Origin: Rhodopirellula islandica
GTDB taxonomy: Bacteria; Planctomycetota; Planctomycetia; Pirellulales; Pirellulaceae
NCBI RefSeq assembly: GCF_001027925.1
Contig: NZ_LECT01000015.1
Coordinates: forward strand, 248,001 to 312,000
Direction of reading: 5' to 3'
Length of the DNA stretch: 64,000 nt
The translations under genes were made by a program, and so were the position numbers. Positions 18,115 to 28,336 of the stretch are shown here, piece after piece. Positions within the stretch are counted from its first letter, which is position 1. The number at the start of each line of letters is the position of its first letter. The notes beneath the pieces were generated by a model. That model did not search any database. It had not been told where the DNA came from and worked only from the letters and a program-made list of their open reading frames with translations.

Positions 18115-21100
18115 TCATTCCGCATTGGGTTCTTCCACCACCTGCAACGTGCGTGCGACGCGAAATCCAAGATAAGGGTGGTGCGTGTAAAGCTTTTCTT
18201 GTTCTCGTTTGGCCGAACGCATGGTGGTCGGAATGTAGAACACCGCGCTGCCTCGTGCGGCTCGAAAAGTCGACTGGTTGTCGATCAAGCCATTGGTCGT
18301 GTCGACAAGCATCGTTTTGTTTTCGCGGCGTGAGACTTCATGAGTTTCGCACCACTCCATCACGTTCCCGAGAGTGTCAAACAAACCGAACGGGTTGGGC
18401 ACCAACTGCCTGACCGGTCGAAACAGGATTCTCGAGCCCTGGGCAGCCCCTTCCGTTGTCCAGGCGTATTGAGGCAGCAACTCGGGCGAATTCCCATAGG
18501 AACGAGGCGTGTGGGTTCGTCCGCGGCAGGCATATTCCCATTCTGCTTCCGTTGGCAGTCGGTAACCCGTGCGTTCCAGAAAGTCCTTGGGACGCTTGAT
18601 CCCTTCGGGCAACTGGTAGGACTGTTCAATTTCTTGGATTGACGGGTAACACATTTGCGATTTAGGAATGCCTTCCTGTTCACTCAGCCAACGGCAGTAC
18701 TTGATCGCATCGAACCATCCAACGGAAGTCATCGGACAGTCGGGTTGAAGTGCGTACTGGGTCGCGTAAGTCGCATCGGGATCAAAACGCTGGAATTGCT
18801 CCAAGGTCACCTCCGCGTCACAAATCGCGAATGTCCGAGGGATCTGGGTGCGAATGGGAATCTCCAACGAGTGATCGCGAAAAGACTCATGGCCGGGAGA
18901 TCCCATCACAAAATCCACTGGTCCCTGAATGGTCACCATCGTTTGCCCTTGCCCGTTTCGGTCCCAAACGGGAGCCAATTCTTCCGAGCCTGAAACGGAA
19001 ACCGCTTCCGACACATGGTCAGCCGACGATGAAGGGCGATCGGATTGATCAATCTTCTCCACGACCTCTTCCCACTTCCAACGATTCGCCAAATACCGAC
19101 AGATCGAATGAATGGAAGCCTGAGGATGGTTCGTCCCCCAATCGCTCACCAGTGTTTCTAGCTCCCGAAGATCATCCGCGGGCAACTGCTCAGGACGATA
19201 TCGCGCCAGCGAAGCGAGCAATGCGAACCGACGAGATTCATTGTCCTCCACCCGCAACTGCTCCAGCAAAATGGAGGAGGGGACACTGAGCGACGCCAGC
19301 CGATCCATCAGAAACGATCGCAAACGAGGGTCAGGGGCGTCTTTCAAGGATTCCCAGAGGTGCTCCGCAGATCCCAGACGGGTCAATGCGATGATGGCAT
19401 TCGCTTGCCGACTCGCAACATGGTCCTTTTGTTCATCCGTCACAACGGGACGGATCCAAACCGATGCCGCAACGCTTTCGTCGTCTTCCACCAGAGACAG
19501 ACTGGCCAAGCGATAGCCTTCCGCGGCCAATCCCTTTGACGCTCGCCAATGGTCCTCGGCGGGAAGCCGTTCCAATGTTTTTGATTCGTACGCGCCACCG
19601 TTCCACCAAATCGCGGAATAGCTCACCGTGTCTTCGTCGAACTCGCCTGGAGGGTTCATACGGATGTCCGTTTGATATTTCCCCAACGTCACCCGCGTCT
19701 GAAAGCTGTAGGGGCTCTCGTTCCAAGCGTCCTCCGTCATCGGAGGTGAAACCAACCGATGACGCACCGAACTGTAGCGATCGCTCCCACTGGGATGGCG
19801 GCGTTTTAAATTCGATTTGGGAACGAACCCGCCGTGAAGAAGCGGCTCCCAGCCTTTCGATTGATGCTCCGAATCGGATAGTCCCAGGTAAATCCTGGAA
19901 TCAATGACACCATGAGGTCGTTCCGTCCAGAGCACGCCGTATTTCTGCAACATTTGCATCGGATCCGATTCCGCATCAACAACATCGTCCGGAACCGCCG
20001 TCACGTCACAGGGATAAAACCCATCGTCGCGCATCGCTTGTTGAATCTCGTCCACGGATTCGCGATCAACGTCACCTGTGAACCGCCAATCCAGCCCGTC
20101 CCTTTCGAAAACAGCCGCGACACACGAATCCAAGCCTTTCGCATAGACGCGAACACACTCGGGACGGAACCCAAACGGCTGCATCGATCGTGCAAGCGAT
20201 TCAAAGTCGTCCAAGGGACAACACTGAACCATTGCGAACGCCTCTCCGACCAAACCTTGCATTCCTCTGATTTCGTTTTTCAACTCAACGCTGATTTCCG
20301 GAAACCGCTCGAGGTCTTCGGTGTCCGTCCAAGTGGGCAGCGCTCGCTCACCCAATTCTTCGTTGAGGAATTGCGAGATCGACCGGGGATCCGTTTTCGC
20401 AACCGATAGCAGCAACTCAAACTGGTCCTTCTCCGCCGCGATCAACAAGTCCTTCAGGAGAGGGTCGGCAGGCGTCAGACAATGCGAGATCAGAAACGCA
20501 GCGTTCAATCGCACGTCGCTGCCTAAATCAAATTGATTCGCTTCTGATGTGGGTGCGAAGTACTCAACAGCGGGTTCAAGGATGTGTTCGGCGATCCGTG
20601 TGAAGCCCGGTGTCAACTCACCGACTCGTGTTGGATTCTGGTTCACGATGGCTTGCACTAGATGGGAAGCATGATGTTTCCAATCAGGATTCGCTGGATC
20701 AAGTTGTGCGAGCACCCAACCAAACCGAAGTCGCCGGTCTTCATCCAGAGTGTCGGATCTAAACCGGGACCAAAGCATTTGCGTTGCAAGTTCCGATTGC
20801 AGGGCGAGACGTTCCGCGATCACGCCCAGGGTGTCATGACTCGATTGCGGAATGGCATCAACCAGAGGTTCAATCTGACTGGGATCCTGATCCACCAAAG
20901 CCAACCTGGCCGCCAGGACCTCTCGAGGCGACTTGGTTGAATCCGCCACCACAAATTGCAATCGAGGTTCCGCCTCCTCTCGAATTGACTGCATGGTTTC
21001 GATCACCTGAGGCACCATTGCCACATCGGCGGCGAGCAACCGAGAAACCATCGACTCCGTTTCTTGCTTGGCCAGATGATTGGCAATGTTCTGGTTGACG

Positions 21101-23574
21101 GTGGCGACAGCGAGGCCCGCGAGAACCAGCAGAACTGCAGCGATGGCCCAACGTGTTCCGTGAAAACGAGTTGAGGCGGCCATCAGCTTGGCCTGATCTT
21201 CCGTGCGTTGTGCCGATGCGGTCAAAGCGAGAAAACGGAGGTATTCCAAACCACTTGGCAAAAACCGATTTTCGCGTTTCGGTTTCCAATACTCCGTCAA
21301 CTCATTCAAACGCAGTCGGGCTCGCCCACGAGCAGTCTGGCGATCACTTTGAGTCAACCAATCCCGAATGGGCTCCACCAAAAAGTCGTGCGTCAACTGA
21401 TAGCTGCGTTGGGACACATCGGATTCCACACCAATTAATGCTGCGGTGGGCGTGATCAAGCGAAGTTCTCCATCGAGCGCCTCAATCAGTTCCCCGAAGG
21501 TCGCGTCATCCAGACCGGCCACTTCTTGCAGACGATCCAGGTCTTTCATCTGCCCTTTGATTTTGGTCCCTCGCTCGGGCAGCAACTCGGCCAACACGGC
21601 TTTGGCAGGGTCGCGCAGCCTTCGGTGGTGCGGCGAAGCATTGGAGTCTTCAAAGGTTGACTGGAGGTAAACGATGTCGACCCCTTCGGCGCCACCAAAC
21701 TCGGCCAGCGTCTTCAGATCCCACGTGCGACTCTTCAACATTTGCGCCAACACAGCCAAATGAATCGAGATCACTCTGCCGTTTTCTTGAACAGCCTCGA
21801 TGATCCGCGAGATGAACTTGGTCTGTTCAGCCGTGATCTGCCCCAGGTCTTCCGGCAAGCATCCATAGGCCCGACCGAACTGCGTCAGAACATAGTGAGC
21901 GTGCCTGCGATCAAAGCGGTCCACCGCGATGCAGTTCACGTCTTGAACCAATCGCAAATCCAGCTCGTGAAAGAACTGAGTCGCAGGCATCCAGAAGTCG
22001 TCCCGAATCAACAACAAGCATTGCAGGTTCTTGCCGTCGCACTGGCGAATCGCGTCAACCAAGACTTCGTCTTGCATCCTCGAGTGAATGTGCAGCCATT
22101 GCTCAAATTGGTCCACAATGACCAGGACCTTTTTCCCCCCACCAACACCATTTTTTCGAATCGATGCCATCGCGCCGATCAGCGTGGACTCCGCAGCAAT
22201 GTTCGAGTCCAGTTTTTGCAGTGCCGCCAACAGGCAGGATTCCGTGTGCGTCGCGTTCGCTTCCAACGAAACGACTTCCACGGACGCATCCAACAACGGC
22301 ACCAAGCCCGCCTGCATCAACGATGACTTCCCGGAACCCGAAGGCCCGTAAATCAGCGCCACACGAAAAGCCTCGTCGATGTCTCGAGCGTCAATCCGGA
22401 TCTTCAGCTGACGCAGCACTTCAGGAATCCCGTGAGCGTCTCGTGCCCCCGGGACCAACTGCAAAAAGAAACTGCGATCATGCTGGTCAAAGGCCCGCAA
22501 TCCTTTCGGAATCACACGTGGCTCGGCGTCGGGGCGAAGCAAGTTTGCCAACTCGCCCGGCGAAGACAACGCATTGGCAGCGGGAACAAAGGTTGCCGAT
22601 AAATCCCCGCTGTAATCGACCGTGGACTCTTCGGTTTGGTAAGAACCAAGGTCCGCTGCCATGGCAGCGGCAGTGGGGTAGCGATCCGAAACTCGCTGGG
22701 CCAACGCCTTCAAACAGATGCGTTCCAGCTCCATCGGCAAATTCGGATCAAATTGCCGCAGCGGCTTCGGTTCGGCCCGCACAATGTCTTGCAGCAACTG
22801 TTGGCTGGAGCCACCGCTGAAGGGACGCCGTCCCACCAAGAGCTCGTACAACACGATCCCCAAGGCAAAAATATCTGCTCGACCGTCGACCAAGTGGCCC
22901 TCACCACGAGCTTGTTCGGGGCTCATGTAGGAATAGGTTCCGATCAGCAATCCCGCCCGGCTCGGACGAGGAGCATCGTCACTCATCGCCAATCCAAAAT
23001 CAGTCAACCAAGCTCGGTCTTGGGTGTCGATCAGAAGATTGCTTGGTTTGACGTCTCGGTGAACCAAGCCGTTGGAGTGCGCGTGATGCAGTGCTTCGGC
23101 GATCGAGCGAATCCACCCCAGCCCTTCGTCCAGGGAAGGTTTGGACGCCAGCAAACGTTCGCGAAGATCCACGCCCTCAATGAATCGCGAGACGACGAAG
23201 AAGGGAAACTGGTCCGAGTGGCCCACGTCATAAACAGGAACGATGTTGGGATGGTCCAGTTTGGCGACCATCCGGGCTTCCGACGTCCACTGAAATTCAT
23301 CGCTGACATCTTGCAGCGACCGAAGTGGAATCTTGATCGCGACGTCACGGTTGAGTGACTCGTCTTTGGCTTGAAACACCGAACCAAAGCCTCCGCTCCC
23401 GATCCGACGGATGACGCGATAGCGTCCAATCCAGTCCGGGGTTTCGATGCTTGGAACCGCCCGTCCAGACGCGATGGTCGCATCCACTTGCGATGTCTCG
23501 GACAGGCGATTGATGTAGCCCGGCTGAGTTTTACTCGACGGAGTTTCCCCCGGAAGGTCCGAATCGGAAGCCAA
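18115..23574 (-). CDS. Giant Ser/Thr protein kinase with STAND-type ATPase and FGE-sulfatase domains
   Basis: This single frame of 1819 residues has three recognisable parts. Residues 51-310 are a Hanks-type kinase with glycine loop GSGGFG, Lys81, HRDVKPSN (Asp174) and DFG (192-194), all intact. From about 360 a STAND-like P-loop ATPase has YGPSGSGKSS (409-418) and a Walker-B-like KVLVIVDQFEQW. A membrane helix lies near residue 800 (WAIAAVLLVLAGLAVATV). A long alpha-helical middle is followed by a C-terminal FGE/SUMF1-like domain (about 1560-1810) with VMGSPG, LPTEAEWEYACRG and GNVMEWCE. Such proteins are presumed to be signalling receptors. The target is unknown. Confidence 0.9.
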   Translation of the reverse strand: MASDSDLPGETPSSKTQPGYINRLSETSQVDATIASGRAVPSIETPDWIGRYRVIRRIGSGGFGSVFQAKDESLNRDVAIKIPLRSLQDVSDEFQWTSEARMVAKLDHPNIVPVYDVGHSDQFPFFVVSRFIEGVDLRERLLASKPSLDEGLGWIRSIAEALHHAHSNGLVHRDVKPSNLLIDTQDRAWLTDFGLAMSDDAPRPSRAGLLIGTYSYMSPEQARGEGHLVDGRADIFALGIVLYELLVGRRPFSGGSSQQLLQDIVRAEPKPLRQFDPNLPMELERICLKALAQRVSDRYPTAAAMAADLGSYQTEESTVDYSGDLSATFVPAANALSSPGELANLLRPDAEPRVIPKGLRAFDQHDRSFFLQLVPGARDAHGIPEVLRQLKIRIDARDIDEAFRVALIYGPSGSGKSSLMQAGLVPLLDASVEVVSLEANATHTESCLLAALQKLDSNIAAESTLIGAMASIRKNGVGGGKKVLVIVDQFEQWLHIHSRMQDEVLVDAIRQCDGKNLQCLLLIRDDFWMPATQFFHELDLRLVQDVNCIAVDRFDRRHAHYVLTQFGRAYGCLPEDLGQITAEQTKFISRIIEAVQENGRVISIHLAVLAQMLKSRTWDLKTLAEFGGAEGVDIVYLQSTFEDSNASPHHRRLRDPAKAVLAELLPERGTKIKGQMKDLDRLQEVAGLDDATFGELIEALDGELRLITPTAALIGVESDVSQRSYQLTHDFLVEPIRDWLTQSDRQTARGRARLRLNELTEYWKPKRENRFLPSGLEYLRFLALTASAQRTEDQAKLMAASTRFHGTRWAIAAVLLVLAGLAVATVNQNIANHLAKQETESMVSRLLAADVAMVPQVIETMQSIREEAEPRLQFVVADSTKSPREVLAARLALVDQDPSQIEPLVDAIPQSSHDTLGVIAERLALQSELATQMLWSRFRSDTLDEDRRLRFGWVLAQLDPANPDWKHHASHLVQAIVNQNPTRVGELTPGFTRIAEHILEPAVEYFAPTSEANQFDLGSDVRLNAAFLISHCLTPADPLLKDLLIAAEKDQFELLLSVAKTDPRSISQFLNEELGERALPTWTDTEDLERFPEISVELKNEIRGMQGLVGEAFAMVQCCPLDDFESLARSMQPFGFRPECVRVYAKGLDSCVAAVFERDGLDWRFTGDVDRESVDEIQQAMRDDGFYPCDVTAVPDDVVDAESDPMQMLQKYGVLWTERPHGVIDSRIYLGLSDSEHQSKGWEPLLHGGFVPKSNLKRRHPSGSDRYSSVRHRLVSPPMTEDAWNESPYSFQTRVTLGKYQTDIRMNPPGEFDEDTVSYSAIWWNGGAYESKTLERLPAEDHWRASKGLAAEGYRLASLSLVEDDESVAASVWIRPVVTDEQKDHVASRQANAIIALTRLGSAEHLWESLKDAPDPRLRSFLMDRLASLSVPSSILLEQLRVEDNESRRFALLASLARYRPEQLPADDLRELETLVSDWGTNHPQASIHSICRYLANRWKWEEVVEKIDQSDRPSSSADHVSEAVSVSGSEELAPVWDRNGQGQTMVTIQGPVDFVMGSPGHESFRDHSLEIPIRTQIPRTFAICDAEVTLEQFQRFDPDATYATQYALQPDCPMTSVGWFDAIKYCRWLSEQEGIPKSQMCYPSIQEIEQSYQLPEGIKRPKDFLERTGYRLPTEAEWEYACRGRTHTPRSYGNSPELLPQYAWTTEGAAQGSRILFRPVRQLVPNPFGLFDTLGNVMEWCETHEVSRRENKTMLVDTTNGLIDNQSTFRAARGSAVFYIPTTMRSAKREQEKLYTHHPYLGFRVARTLQVVEEPNAE

Positions 23575-23782
23575 ACCTTCATCCTCTTAAAAGGGACGGA
23601 ACAAACCTGTGGAGGACGTCGCCAACGACTTCCACAAGTGTCCACCTTACCCCATATCCATCGACGAAGTTGTGTCTTCAAACGAAATTGTCTGCCACCG
23701 AATCGCCGAGTTCCAAATCGAAACTCGCGACGATCTCATTCGTTGTCACATGGAATTGGCGGCATCCGTCGTGAGTTCGTTT

Positions 23783-24559
23783 TCAATCCAACGATTTGAA
23801 TCGAATGTCTTTGAATTCCGCCCACATCGATTTGCCGGCGTGGAGTTGCAAAGCCAACTTCCCATCCAACAACGCAAGTTCAGGTTGCTCATCCGTGAAG
23901 TCGAGAATCAATTTCCCATTCAAGAAGTGCTGGATGTGGTTGCCATTCCCGATGATGACGACTTCGTTCCAGTCATCCAACTTGAACAACTTTTGGAACT
24001 CAGCTTCGTCCATGAAGTTTTCCAAGACCTGTTTCTTGCCGTCCTTCCAGACCGCTTTCTCACCAACCATGCAAATGCGTCCACGACGGCCACCTTCGTC
24101 GTAGATGAAACCGGCGATGTTGGGGAACTTCATTTCGTTGCGAAGTTCGTGCTGGTAACCACGCACGACCCACTCGTTGCGAGCCGATTTGTTGGTGATG
24201 TGCTTGGACCGGTACTGAATGCCCGAGTTGTTGTCCGCATTGCAACGGAACGAAAGCCGGACTTCGAAGTTCTTCGTGCTTCCGTCTTGCCAGATCAGGA
24301 ACGTGTTTCCATTGGCTTTGTTTTCCTCGGTGGTTTCGCCATGAATGACACCATCACGCACGGACCACAATCGCTCATCACCGCTCCAACCTGCGAGGTC
24401 CTTGCCATTGAAAATCGAGGTCATGCCGCTCTCGGCAGGCAGCTTCACGGGGGAATCAGCAGAAACGACAAGCACGTTTGAAAAGACGACGGCCAAACCA
24501 AGGGCGAGCGTCGTTGACCAAGAAGTCTTCGAAGTGGTTGCAGTGAACAGTTTTGTCAT
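23783..24559 (-). CDS. Secreted DUF1080 (3-keto-disaccharide hydrolase-like) protein
   Basis: The start MTKLFTATTS at 24559 has AAGGA upstream and gives a signal peptide (to about VVSADS) and a 258-residue protein. The mature part is one DUF1080 domain: MTSIFNGKDLAGWSGD at the front, ADNNSGIQYRSK in the middle and WNEVVIIGNGNHIQHFLNG before the final FKDIRFKSL. The fold is a concanavalin-like jelly roll. Some members hydrolyse 3-keto-glucosides, and most planctomycete copies are uncharacterised. It is transcribed in the same direction as the kinase, about 210 bp upstream of it. Confidence 0.9.
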   Translation of the reverse strand: MTKLFTATTSKTSWSTTLALGLAVVFSNVLVVSADSPVKLPAESGMTSIFNGKDLAGWSGDERLWSVRDGVIHGETTEENKANGNTFLIWQDGSTKNFEVRLSFRCNADNNSGIQYRSKHITNKSARNEWVVRGYQHELRNEMKFPNIAGFIYDEGGRRGRICMVGEKAVWKDGKKQVLENFMDEAEFQKLFKLDDWNEVVIIGNGNHIQHFLNGKLILDFTDEQPELALLDGKLALQLHAGKSMWAEFKDIRFKSLD

Positions 24560-25066
24560 CGAGGTGGGATCCTTAGGAGGGAATTGCAAGCATCGATCAG
24601 ATTTGATCCACGCAGAGTATGGTTGAACGAATCGCCGACGCCAACCATTGGGGCAATCTGACAACCGAAAACTTCCGCGGCGGCCCCCTTCGGCAGCTCA
24701 AAACAGGGTTCCATGAAACGCAGACTGGATGGAAACAGGGATCGCGGTCGCCAATTCGTTTCAAACCCACCGAAAACACGTGTCATCGAATGGATTTCGC
24801 GGGGCAAATGAAGCCTGCACAGCTTACGTAATCGCCTCAGCCAGATTGTCTTTGCCTGGGATTGGCATATTCTATGCGAATGCCTGAACACGGAATTGCT
24901 TCCGCGATTTCTTTCGGCCAAAGTGCCGAGCAGGCGAACCATGGGTTCGACTCGCACGGTTGCGAGGCCGGAACGATCTTCATCGGCTGCTGCGATAGCA
25001 CAGTCAACCACGGGTTTTTCGACCCGAGCGGTTCACGATGAGGTGTTTTTACAAGGAGTGACGTGA
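24560..25066. other. Divergent intergenic region between DUF1080 and MaoC genes
   Basis: This 507-base stretch should hold the two divergent promoters. A 55-codon frame on the plus strand (24874-25041, beginning MRMPEHGIASAISFG) is open but has no Shine-Dalgarno sequence or recognisable motif, so I do not call it a gene. A minus-strand frame (24556-25011) looks like noise. Confidence 0.45.
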
Positions 25067-25633
25067 ATGTCCGATTCGATACCGACACATGACGCAATCA
25101 TTGCGTCCGAAAACGCGACTCGTCCAGAACCTGTTGTCATCACCAAGGGTGTTCCAGAGCCTACCGACACGCTGTACTGCGAGGACCTGCAAGTTGGCCA
25201 GCAATGGTTGAGTCCATGGCGGGTCATCTCTGCAAACGATGTTCGTACCTTCTCCCATTTGACGGGCGACTTCGACCCGTTGCACGGCGATGAAAGTGGC
25301 GTCGACAGCGACTTTCCCAAGTCCCCGTTTGGTCGACCGGTCGCCCACGGCTTGCTGGGGCTGAGCATCTTGGCGGGGCTGTCGACCGAGTTCCCGCGAG
25401 CAGCCACCTTGGCGTTGGTGTCCGTGGACAACTGGAGTTTTGACAACCCGGTCTTCTTTGATGAACGAGTTCGCGTGGTCACGTCGGTGGAATCAACCGA
25501 GGCCCACGGTCGTCGCGCCGCGAAAATCACTTGGCATCGCCAGCTGGTCAGCGACGATGGCCGGACGTTGCAACAAGGCAAATTCGTTACATTGGTGGCT
25601 TCCAACAAACGCTATCGCCGCCAGCCTCGTTGA
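25067..25633 (+). CDS. MaoC-like (R)-specific enoyl-CoA hydratase/dehydratase
   Basis: MaoC hot-dog proteins hydrate trans-2-enoyl-CoA or act in related acyl-CoA steps. The 188-residue protein is preceded by AAGGAG and has the hydratase 2 signature: VRTFSHLTGDFDPLHGD with the Asp/His pair, followed by FGRPVAHGLLGLSI. A C-terminal strand set ends at KFVTLVASNKR. The first about 35 residues are an unconserved extension. It is convergent with the GMC oxidoreductase gene, and no other fatty-acid gene is adjacent, so the pathway is open. Confidence 0.88.
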   Translation: MSDSIPTHDAIIASENATRPEPVVITKGVPEPTDTLYCEDLQVGQQWLSPWRVISANDVRTFSHLTGDFDPLHGDESGVDSDFPKSPFGRPVAHGLLGLSILAGLSTEFPRAATLALVSVDNWSFDNPVFFDERVRVVTSVESTEAHGRRAAKITWHRQLVSDDGRTLQQGKFVTLVASNKRYRRQPR

Positions 25634-25673
25634 GGCAAGCGGACTTGGTCTCGCTCCTGGAACGAAGACACGC

Positions 25674-27221
25674 TCATTCGCGGACCAACTGCTTCGCGGC
25701 GTAGCAAGCCAACATCGCCAGTGTCGCGGTCGGGTTGCCCGTGGTTGGTTCGGGCAACAAAGACGCGTCGACGACGCGCAAATTCGCGATGCCAGCAACG
25801 CGAAAGTTGGAATCCACGACGCTCCCCAACGCACACGTGCCGGCAGGGTGATACAGCGTTTGTGAATAGCGAGCCATTGCGGCGGTGATCGCAACATCGG
25901 TTTGTCGCTTGGCACCCGGAATCATTTCGGATCGCAACTGCCGATCGAATCCGGATTGCTTCACCAACTCCCGTACCCACCGGACTCCTTCGAGCAATCC
26001 AAGTCGGTCGCGATCGTCGTTCCAGTAGCCGGCGTCAATGAGCGTTTCATCCGACGTCCAATCGATTCGGCCGCGCGAAAGAGGACGCGTCAGGTTGACC
26101 CCGATGGTCATCGCGGGGCGCCGAGTGTCATTCGGGAACCGGAGGTAATCGGTGGGAGTCACATGCAACTGCCAGCAATGCGTTTCGTCCAGACCACCGC
26201 ACTCAGCGACGTTGCAGGCAATCGAACCCCCGCCTGCATGTTGCCACTGAGCCAAAGCGGTCATGTCAGGGGTTGAATCTGAAAACGCTTGGCCATCATG
26301 TGAATGGACAACCGGCATGATCAGATGGTCATGCAAATTCTCACCGATCTGTGGGTTGGTCAGTCCGCTGCGATGTAGCAAGGTGGGCGAGGCAATCGCC
26401 CCCAGTGACGATACAACTTCCGCATCGTTCGCAATCCGACTCGTTTGACCATCCGACCATCGGATACCGGTTACCACGCGGTCCTTGATTTCCAAAGAAG
26501 AAACCTCCGCACGAACGACGCGGATCCGATTGGCCGCCACCGCGTTGCTCTGACACAAATCCGCGATCGCGTCCACGGCCGTCCATCGCCGCCCATTTCG
26601 ATTGAGTCGATCGTAGGCAGCGAAGTTTCCACTCACGCGACCTGACACTGCCTTCAAAAACGCTTCGCTCGTGGGGCTGAGCCACCGGGTTTGCTCGGGA
26701 CGAATGATTTCCTGGGCTCGATCAAACGCTCGCTGAAGTTGCTGCTCGGCATCGGTCGGCGAGTCGCCGCTCAACCGGTTGTCATTGGACTGCGGCTTTG
26801 GCACAAGCGACGTTGCCAACGATCGGAGATCGGCAGCGGTCGGCGGGAACCAAATCATCGAATTGATTCGCCCGCTGCCACCCAAGCCTCTCCCGCGTGG
26901 CCAAGGAATGGATCTCCCCGCCAACGCTTCGGCAGGTTGCGTTCGGAATTGGTAGTCCGCTTCGCCACCCAACAACCTCAGCCAGCGAACAGGCCGCTGT
27001 TGGTCTCGCGCGGGAACTTCGCCACCAGGAGATTCAATCACCCAAATGCGAGGTGCGGCCGCGCCGAATCGGGTCCCGAGCAAGGACGCCAATTCATGAG
27101 CCAAGAGCAGGCCGCACAAACCACCTCCCAGAATCACCATTCCATTTGAGAATTCGTCGGGACGATCAACCTCCGTTGGGATTGAATCGGCAATCGACAC
27201 AGTGCGTTGGGAAGAGTTCAC
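25674..27221 (-). CDS. GMC-family FAD-dependent oxidoreductase
   Basis: GMC enzymes oxidise alcohols and sugars with FAD. The 515-residue protein has the FAD-binding loop VILGGGLCGLLLAHELA near residue 30, the GMC signature around PWPRGRGLGGSGRINSMIWF, and the C-terminal active-site segment YHPAGTCALG with the catalytic His. TTGNPTATLAML is the final family motif. There is no signal peptide, so it acts in the cytoplasm unless exported with a partner. Its substrate is unknown. The metallo-beta-lactamase-fold gene lies about 50 bp upstream in the same direction. Confidence 0.9.
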   Translation of the reverse strand: MNSSQRTVSIADSIPTEVDRPDEFSNGMVILGGGLCGLLLAHELASLLGTRFGAAAPRIWVIESPGGEVPARDQQRPVRWLRLLGGEADYQFRTQPAEALAGRSIPWPRGRGLGGSGRINSMIWFPPTAADLRSLATSLVPKPQSNDNRLSGDSPTDAEQQLQRAFDRAQEIIRPEQTRWLSPTSEAFLKAVSGRVSGNFAAYDRLNRNGRRWTAVDAIADLCQSNAVAANRIRVVRAEVSSLEIKDRVVTGIRWSDGQTSRIANDAEVVSSLGAIASPTLLHRSGLTNPQIGENLHDHLIMPVVHSHDGQAFSDSTPDMTALAQWQHAGGGSIACNVAECGGLDETHCWQLHVTPTDYLRFPNDTRRPAMTIGVNLTRPLSRGRIDWTSDETLIDAGYWNDDRDRLGLLEGVRWVRELVKQSGFDRQLRSEMIPGAKRQTDVAITAAMARYSQTLYHPAGTCALGSVVDSNFRVAGIANLRVVDASLLPEPTTGNPTATLAMLACYAAKQLVRE

Positions 27222-27272
27222 GTTGAGTTGGATTCACGATCGCCGAATCGAACGTCGATGGACACGAAACGA

Positions 27273-28076
27273 TCACTCCGTAGGAGCTTGCCATCCATCG
27301 GGCAAAATGCCTTGCTCGACTTCTTCGTCCCACTCATTCATCAACGGCCAATCTTCTGCGAGTGTTCCAAAGTCAGCCATGTGCAGGTAGCCACGGACTC
27401 GTTCGATGACTCGATCCAGCATCGCATTGTCTTTGGCGAAGATCGGACCGTGACTCGGGGCCAACCACTTCACATCACTTTCGCGGATGCGGGTGAGCGA
27501 TTGGACGAACGATCGAATGTCGCTGCCGTGGTGGGCGTCGATCGCACCGATGCAGCCGTCACGATAGAGGTTGTCACCCGACAACAGCACGTCGCCGATT
27601 CGGAACGCGAGTTGGCTGTCGGTGTGCCCGGGCGTGTGCCAGACTTCAATTTGTTTTTTGCCGACCGTGATGATGTCTCCGTCATTGATCTGGTTTTCGA
27701 TCTCAACGGGAGGCATCGCCATGTTCAAATTCTGTGCTTCGATGACCGCCAAGGTTTTCAGCGTGTCGCCCGTCGTCAGTGGTTCCACCGCGTTGGGATG
27801 AGCCGAAATCGTGGTCTTCAAAATCTGCTTGGCTTTGGCCAACCCCTGAATGTGGTCCACATCGGCGTGGGTGGCGACCAGGGTCTTGCAGCGTGAAAGT
27901 GGAAAGTCCAAGCCGCGAATGATTTCGATGAAGTCATCGACGGTCTCTTCATACCCAATGTCAATCAGGATCCACTCATTCGAATCGTGGATCAAATAGA
28001 CGTTGCACCCAAGCACTTCACCAGCTTGAAAGTTCAACTCGATCACGCCGGGAAACAGTGGTTTTCTTGCGAGCAT
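27273..28076 (-). CDS. Metallo-beta-lactamase-fold hydrolase with atypical metal motif
   Basis: The start MLARKPLFPGVIELNFQ at 28076 gives 267 residues. Frames reaching 28178 or 28529 are possible but overlap the divergent transporter. Family landmarks are LIDIGYEETVDDF, the metal loop THADVDHIQG, HTPGHTDSQ, LLSGDNLY and APSHGP. The normal HxHxDH reads HADVDH, so the second ligand His is Asp. Glyoxalase II-like or phosphorylase-type hydrolysis is possible. It is upstream of the GMC gene by about 50 bp and probably in one operon. Confidence 0.8.
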   Translation of the reverse strand: MLARKPLFPGVIELNFQAGEVLGCNVYLIHDSNEWILIDIGYEETVDDFIEIIRGLDFPLSRCKTLVATHADVDHIQGLAKAKQILKTTISAHPNAVEPLTTGDTLKTLAVIEAQNLNMAMPPVEIENQINDGDIITVGKKQIEVWHTPGHTDSQLAFRIGDVLLSGDNLYRDGCIGAIDAHHGSDIRSFVQSLTRIRESDVKWLAPSHGPIFAKDNAMLDRVIERVRGYLHMADFGTLAEDWPLMNEWDEEVEQGILPDGWQAPTE

Positions 28077-28336
28077 ATTGGGTTGCGAAAAGACGGAGGC
28101 TGACGGAGAAAAGCAGTCGCCGAGGCGGACTCCGGAGCGAATGTTGTAGGCTCCTTTTGGAACTTTGTCACTGCCCATCTCGCAGCCCCTGCCGGTTCGC
28201 GTCACCTTGCGTGGCTCCTGTGACCAGCGACACTGGGGGCACTCCTTCAGCGACATCCACGCTGGAAGGCCAGCAGCGCCCAAAAATGCTCGTGGCATCG
28301 GTGACCGCCGATCCCGAAACTTCCGGATCGAGGACC

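Noticed and set aside
24930-24970. GGTTCGACTC resembling a tRNA T-loop
   Set aside because: No matching acceptor stem, D-loop or anticodon stem can be drawn around it.
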